Shown: piece after piece, positions 59,093 to 64,000 of the stretch
Layout of the letters: every line of letters begins with the position of its first letter
How positions within the stretch are numbered: position 1 is the stretch's first letter
Assembly: GCA_963457665.1 (NCBI GenBank)
Contig: OY735209.1
Coordinates: forward strand, 58,725,019 to 58,789,018
Origin: Thysanoteuthis rhombus
Taxonomy: Eukaryota; Mollusca; Cephalopoda; Oegopsida; Thysanoteuthidae
Direction of reading: 5' to 3'
DNA length: 64,000 nt
The notes under the pieces: model-generated
The model's database searches: none
The model's input: only the letters and a program-made list of their open reading frames with translations
What the model was told of the DNA's origin: nothing
Position numbers and translations under genes: made by a program

Positions 59093-60354
59093 ACCCATTT
59101 CCATGACTGTTCCAGGCAACTTTGAAAAATAATAAAGGTTGAAAGCATCTTACAATTTTTAAACATCCTCCTAGTTTCATTTTTCTTTTTTTAAATGTCA
59201 AACTGCAAACTTGTCATGGCCTAGAACAAAGCTAAATCCATTCAGTTGGTAGTGGCTGCCATATTTACTTCTGTGAGTTGAAAATAATCAATAAATTTTA
59301 TGAAGCTTTCAATTTAAAAAATCCCTGAAATCACTTATGATGCTTAAGTTTAACATGTTCGAGGCAGAAAAAGAAATCCAATGCCTCGTAAGGATTGTGG
59401 ATGTTTAGAAAGAATGGAAATGACAATTATAGTAGCACAGCCAGTCTTTAACTTCTGCCTGACCAACTTACGTCTGATTGCAGATATGCACCATTTAGAG
59501 CTTGAAACCCATTAAATGTGGATGGCTTGAATTTCACTCATTGCACTTCTATGAATCGACTTCAAATGACAAAAATTTCTGTGTTATTGTTAGTTCACTA
59601 AAGAGAATGTAGTGTGAGTGTAGTTATTTTTTTCGAGTTCTCTAGACAAGAAGGTAAAAAAGCAAACACTGCTAGACTGTAATGCGGACATGGAAAGTAA
59701 GATTATCTTGATTTATTTTTTATTTGATGATAATTTTACATGCTTTTCATCCCAATTGAGGTAAAAATTGAGACAGAGGAAATACTATTCTAGTAAAAAA
59801 TTTAATTGTTGACGAGGTTTCATCTAATAAAATTCAAAATCATATTACCGTTATTAATACGATTAATGTATGTAAAAACAATAATAAACACCGTCAATAA
59901 TTGAACAACCGTAGCATCAGAATCTGAAGTCATGAAAAAAAAATCCATTGAAGAATAAATATGGTCAGAATGAATTCTATTTATGACATAACTGGTGTTT
60001 TCTACTAAAAAACATTGAAAATAGATTTTTTTTAAAATCTACATTTAGGGAGTCTAGTTGTTTTCATTAAACCCATCAGAATTGGGCCACCAAAAGGTCA
60101 AAAAAGCTTTTTCAGTTTAAAAAAAAAAAAAAAGAAAAGGCATTTATAGAAGTGGTCTAGTGGAGTACTAATGCCAATTTTCAAGTCTGTGGATAAAACA
60201 GTATGGCCATGAACACTGGAAGACAGATGCATATAAGAAAGTATACAACCCTTTGCAATCGTGGTTGACTTCAGTTGTTCAATATGATGCCAAGCGTTCA
60301 GGAGAAATGAGTGGGTTCAAGGATTTGATCTGATTTTCTGCCAACTGTAGTTGC
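59093..60354. other. No gene seen
   Basis: AT-rich sequence with A-runs near 59934 and 60120. No exon or mobile element is recognised. Confidence 0.45.
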
Positions 60355-60480
60355 TTTAGTAGGTCAATTGGTAGAGCTACTGTGATGCATTGGCAGACTT
60401 CCCTAGGTATGAAGGATGTAGGTTCAAGTCTCACTTAGAGTTTAAACCAATGTCCAATATGCACCGTTTACTGATGGCTG
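60355..60480 (+). repeat. tRNA-headed SINE-like unit
   Basis: TAGGTCAATTGGTAGAGCTA matches Pol III box A well, and GTAGGTTCAAGTCTCACTTA matches box B (GGTTCAAGTCTC). It is the best-preserved Pol III promoter pair in the window. The long spacing, about 50 bases, shows an insertion relative to a real tRNA. The following body reads AAACCAATGTCCAATATGCA. Confidence 0.65.
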
Positions 60481-60744
60481 GAGTAGTTGCAATCAAAAGC
60501 AGCTAAAATTAAGAAGGAAGAAATACGAAGATTATATTGTGTCCTTTTGAGTGGTAGGGCTGGCTGGCTGCCTTGAAAAAAAAAAGCAAGTTTTGAACTC
60601 TTGGCTCTTTAGTTTAGCTTAAACTCAGTCTACTGGCACTAATGAAAAATTACTCATCTATCTTGTCTACCAGGTAAGCTTGAGCCATGAGAGCTTTCGT
60701 TCGCTCAAGATACTGGATGTATATTTAAGTTTCTTCAGCCTATA

Positions 60745-61330
60745 CTACCTTTTCTCTGGCAATGATAATGCAAACCTAGCTTTTTTACTATCTTCGTTCA
60801 CTTCATTTCTTTCCCTCCTCTGTGAATGTTCGAGGTCTTCCTTAGAAGTTTCCAGCCATTTTATAGTGACGAAAAATAGCCTACTGAGAGCAATGGTGTA
60901 TTCATACTCGAGGTGCTCCCACTGGGACCTCACATTCCTATCCCAGTGCCCCTTCCACTCTTCAAAACACTCCATACAGTTCTTTCAGGATTAGTATCAG
61001 CTACCTTGTTGCAATTTGTCCACAATCTGAAATCTTTTGAAGGGGAAAGTCAGTCTTTTTGTGCCAAAATGGGGGCTGACAGACCTGGGTGGTGCAATGT
61101 TTTGCCAAGACATGAAATAGCTGGTGCATTGTCATGATGGTCATTGTGAATGTGTTGGTCAGAATACACAAACTCACTCAATGGCATCTCATAGCTGACT
61201 GAGTAACCCGGCAGGAGAGTGTGTGTTCATGCATACACAGTAAAGTCCCCTCCTTTGAGTTATCAAGTTACATCAAAGCTGCAGAAACAGCTCTCTCAAG
61301 ATGTTCAAAGTGACCGAATACTTCAGACAG
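60745..61330 (-). mobile_element. Mariner transposase C-terminal remnant
   Basis: The minus-strand reading, in order, gives HNDHHDNAPAISCLGKTLHH near 61150-61095, APILAQKD near 61070, FPFKRFQIVDKLQQ near 61045-61005 and CMECFEEWKGHWDRNVRSQW near 60975-60915. DNAP carries the second catalytic Asp of the mariner DD34D core, and the RFQ-VDE and CFEEWK-RWDKCV-SQG segments are standard for the C-terminus. Frameshifts and stops separate them, so it is inactive. The part above 61160 aligns with 47790-47990. The plus-strand frames at 60680 and 60913 are shadows. TIRs were not identified. Confidence 0.7.
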
Positions 61331-63119
61331 TCCTCATACTCATACTGACTTGTACCCAACATTATTTTGGAACATTTGTTTTAAGCATCAGGAAGTGTAC
61401 TCTCATGCCTTCGTATTCTCTCTAATTGCTCTATAAATTGTAGCCTTGTTTCAGGCTTCGTTTTGACTATAAAATCTGTAACTCCTCACCTTATAGAGTA
61501 TGCCGATCACACAAGCTGTTAGGAGTCAGCTCTCTGTAAATATGGCCTTGTTCTAGATTTGGCTTTTGTGTAAAAAATTAAAATCAATACTTGGATACAC
61601 ACACACACATGCACATGGGTGCAAATGCTTATACACATGTGCACCTGATATTGATTTTTGAATGTATTTAAAATTATTCATTTATGAATCATTTCCTGTT
61701 TAAATCAGGTTTTCATTTTAATGCTACTTTCCTGCTATGGAGGAGAGGGGGCAAAAAGAGGGAGGCAGATATTGAGAATGGAAAGAGAGGGGGGCAGAGA
61801 TTGAGGAAGGGAGATGGGATGTTGGGGGCTATGGTAGGTGGTGTGCCAGTGAGATTCACTATGAAGTCACTTGTTACTCCAATCAATTTTTCTACTACTT
61901 AGCTGATCGGGTCCACTTATCAGCCTGCTGCTGCTGCTGCTACTACTATCCTCGACTTGAAACTGATTTCACATTTAAAATCCTCAGTCAGAAAGACTTG
62001 ATTTCTCTTTTTGATTTGTTGAACAGCATTAAAAAAAGATAAAAAGATAAAAATGATATCAAACTAATTTTCTTTTGAAATGTTCTCTTTTTCAAGGAAG
62101 CCGAAAAAATGCACTTTGTTAGAATTCAAAGTTCGGTGATTAGTATAAGAAGCTGTTTATAATGAGGCTTTTAATTCCATCCCTCCATGTTAGTATGAGG
62201 AATTCATATGATTGATAGCTTATAGAAATTTTAATCCTCTAAGAAAACCTTCAAGTACCCTTAGAATAGTGGGACTTGACTCCATTATTAAATTAACCTT
62301 TGCTGAGCAGGAATCACTCTTGGGTTTACATTACAATGATGTCCATTTAGTACTAATACTCTAGAAAACACATGAATCCATCTCTCCTTGCATCCAGTCT
62401 CTATCACTAAATATCTTGACAAAGGTCTCATCCCTGGCATACCACAATGATTGACTGAGGGGATTATGACTACATCAACAAATTTTCATTTTGTTACTGG
62501 TACCCAGTAAACCAGTACTACTTATCCTGTGTTTGTGTGAAAAAAAAATGTGTTCTGCCAATGAACTCAACCATGACTAAAAGATAAGACATTCTTCATG
62601 ACATTCTGATGTGTCTTGTATATCCTGAATTTTTTCATCAAACTTGTTTCCTAGAACAAGACATTATGCTGTTGTGTCAAAATTCGCTTGGCTAAATTGT
62701 GAGTCTCTTTTGTGCATACAACAGCTTAGTTGTACTTGAGCTGGGCTATATCAGAAGTGGATGGAGAGTACTCTTCATGTTCTGCTGTGGGCAGTGGATT
62801 GAAAGGGGGATATCTAAAGTATATAATTCCTTTGTCCAGTCAACGAAGGTTGGAGTTGTAGGAGTTGGGGCGTAATGAAAGGATTTTATTGTATTAATTT
62901 TGACTACATTGAATGGGTAAGTGTATCAGATGAAAGAAAGTTGCTATAGCTGACTTCCAGTTCCAACCTCGGAAATTCTACCACTGTTTTTCAATACCGA
63001 AAAATTTTGCTTGCTTCTTTTTTTTGGTCATTTCAACTGTAATTTAGGACAGTTTGTTAGTATGGGACAGATAGTTCATACTGAATGAGAAATTTTGATA
63101 ACTTGTGGTCATTTTGTGG
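61331..63119. other. No gene seen
   Basis: CA-rich DNA near 61597-61615, a G/A-rich stretch at 61738-61820, (CTG)5 near 61925 and a partial SINE-like family B core near 62365-62390 (ACATGAATCCATCTCTCC). The 72-codon frame at 61684-61902 is Gly/Arg-rich because of the purine-rich stretch. Confidence 0.4.
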
Positions 63120-63149
63120 ATATTTTTATCATTTGTTTTTTCCCTTCAG

Positions 63150-63188
63150 AGGTTCCAGTGGACGAGTATTGATGCCAATAGAATGTTG
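63150..63188 (+). CDS. Weak candidate terminal exon for the RING gene
   Basis: TTTGTTTTTTCCCTTCAG is a strong-looking acceptor at 63149/63150. Joined in phase 2 to the RING exon, the frame reads E-GSSGRVLMPIEC and then TGA. That would give a 157-residue RING-only protein, unusual for the family. In another phase the same sequence is open for 23 codons (RFQWTSIDANRML onward). Acceptor-like strings are frequent in AT-rich introns, so this may be chance. Confidence 0.15.
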
Positions 63189-63832
63189 ACTCAAAAAGCA
63201 ACTGCTAAACTGTGTCAATGAGAATTCCCAAAACTTGTAGCCATGTTAATTTTTTGTAATAATCTTTGTGTTATTGAGAAGGAAATTTTAGGTGATTGTG
63301 GTTGAAAACTTGTGTTTCCACTTGGAAAAAAAAATCGTGAATGAGCAAGGTTTTGTAGAATCAACTAAAGTCTCTATATCTAAGAATATGAGCTCTGGAA
63401 TCTTGCACTTATATGAAAAAAAAAATTGAATGTAGATTAGAGTGGGGGAACTGATTATATATAACAGGAGAATCGGTGTGTATGCATATTTTTTATATGG
63501 AAGATATTCATGGTCTTTATTTAATCTCGTGTTGGAAAGAAATAAACACAGAAAATGTGGTACAAGGCCGTAAATGGAGATGTGGAAGGTGTTGGTCATT
63601 GCTATCCTTACTTCAACTCATCTTGTCATATTTACCAACCTATACATTCTTTATTGACCCTTTTTATCATGATGCATTTAATCTGAAAATTTCTTACATG
63701 CTACTATTACCAAAAAATCATTTTTCTATGAAAAATCCAACTTTTCATTCCTAATTCTTTTCTCATCTTACCTTCTGTATGATATAACGCAATTTATACT
63801 CATTCTCTCGGATCATATATATCCTTTTTATA

Positions 63833-63854
63833 AATATATATATATATATATATA
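63833..63854. repeat. (TA)n microsatellite
   Basis: About 11 TA units directly next to the repeat tail that begins near 63855. Confidence 0.9.
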
Positions 63855-64000
63855 ATGTGCACTTTAGAGAGTGAAACAGACTCGGGAGTGAAGTGTTTGG
63901 TGGTAAGGTTTATTAATCCTTATAAGTCAATAGTCCATACATGTTTCGGGATTCTTCCCATTATCAGTGGTGTGTGCTGTGTGAGTGTGTATTAAAATGT
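63855..64000 (-). repeat. Retroelement tail with hammerhead-like motif, running off the window
   Basis: On the minus strand 63967-63941 reads CTGATAA, TGGG, AAGAAT, CCC, GAAACAT. That is a GGG/CCC stem between sequences close to the hammerhead core. GTATGGACTATTGACTTATA and AGGATTAATAAACC follow. This arrangement recalls the terminal regions of Penelope-like elements. That is an analogy from known families, and no Penelope coding sequence is in view. The core position that should be G is A, so ribozyme activity is not expected here. Confidence 0.35.

Noticed and set aside
60355..60480. Functional tRNA gene
   Set aside because: The promoter boxes are good, but the A-B spacing is too long and no acceptor stem is seen.
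60680..61137. Plus-strand frames as a membrane protein
   Set aside because: The minus strand of the same region carries ordered mariner transposase motifs, so the plus frames are shadows.
1..64000. CRISPR arrays, operons, phage or bacterial defence systems
   Set aside because: Sequence composition, splice signals and transposon families are eukaryotic. The tandem arrays have no spacers or associated genes.

Overview
The window looks like intron-rich, AT-rich nuclear DNA of an animal, most likely a coleoid cephalopod (octopus-like). The reasons are the very low gene density, abundant (TA)n and (CA)n microsatellites, many tRNA-headed SINE-like copies, degenerate mariner and Tigger transposons, and at least seven 3' fragments of one RTE-like non-LTR retrotransposon ending in a (TGA/GAT)n tail. 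The organism is inferred from this repeat profile, not proved. There are no operons, CRISPR arrays or other prokaryotic features.

The only convincing protein-coding sequence is one internal exon on the + strand at about 55102-55546. It encodes the N-terminal RING finger of a TRIM/RBCC-type E3 ubiquitin ligase. It has a clean 3' splice site in front and a GTAAGT donor behind, so the 145-codon open frame is an exon and not a whole gene. Earlier exons and the rest of the protein were not found with confidence. A possible short terminal exon at about 63150 is weak. Long open frames elsewhere come from tandem repeats or transposons.

Layout: 1-10000 has a complete TA-flanked MITE (526-953), two copies of a dispersed repeat, a tandem pair of SINE-like units and (TA)n tracts. 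10000-22700 has SINE-like units, RTE fragments (one rearranged) and an interspersed repeat here called family A, two copies of which face each other at 18985-19745. 22721-24195 is a pyrimidine-only compound minisatellite. 24500-40500 has a mariner with both TIRs (29469-30442), a near-perfect 43-bp foldback (30746-30836), a family A copy, an RTE copy and a Tigger/pogo remnant. 42230-43232 is a 39-bp minisatellite open on both strands. 43900-52800 holds SINE, RTE and mariner fragments, including the longest RTE copy (51334-52512). 54850-64000 holds the RING exon, another RTE copy, a 31-bp minisatellite (58860-59092), a mariner C-terminal remnant and a PLE-like tail at the right edge.

No set of genes forms a visible new system. 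The most noteworthy signals are the inverted repeats that could form long RNA hairpins if transcribed, the both-strand-open minisatellite, the overlapping uORF at the RING start, and recurrent hammerhead-like motifs in repeat tails.
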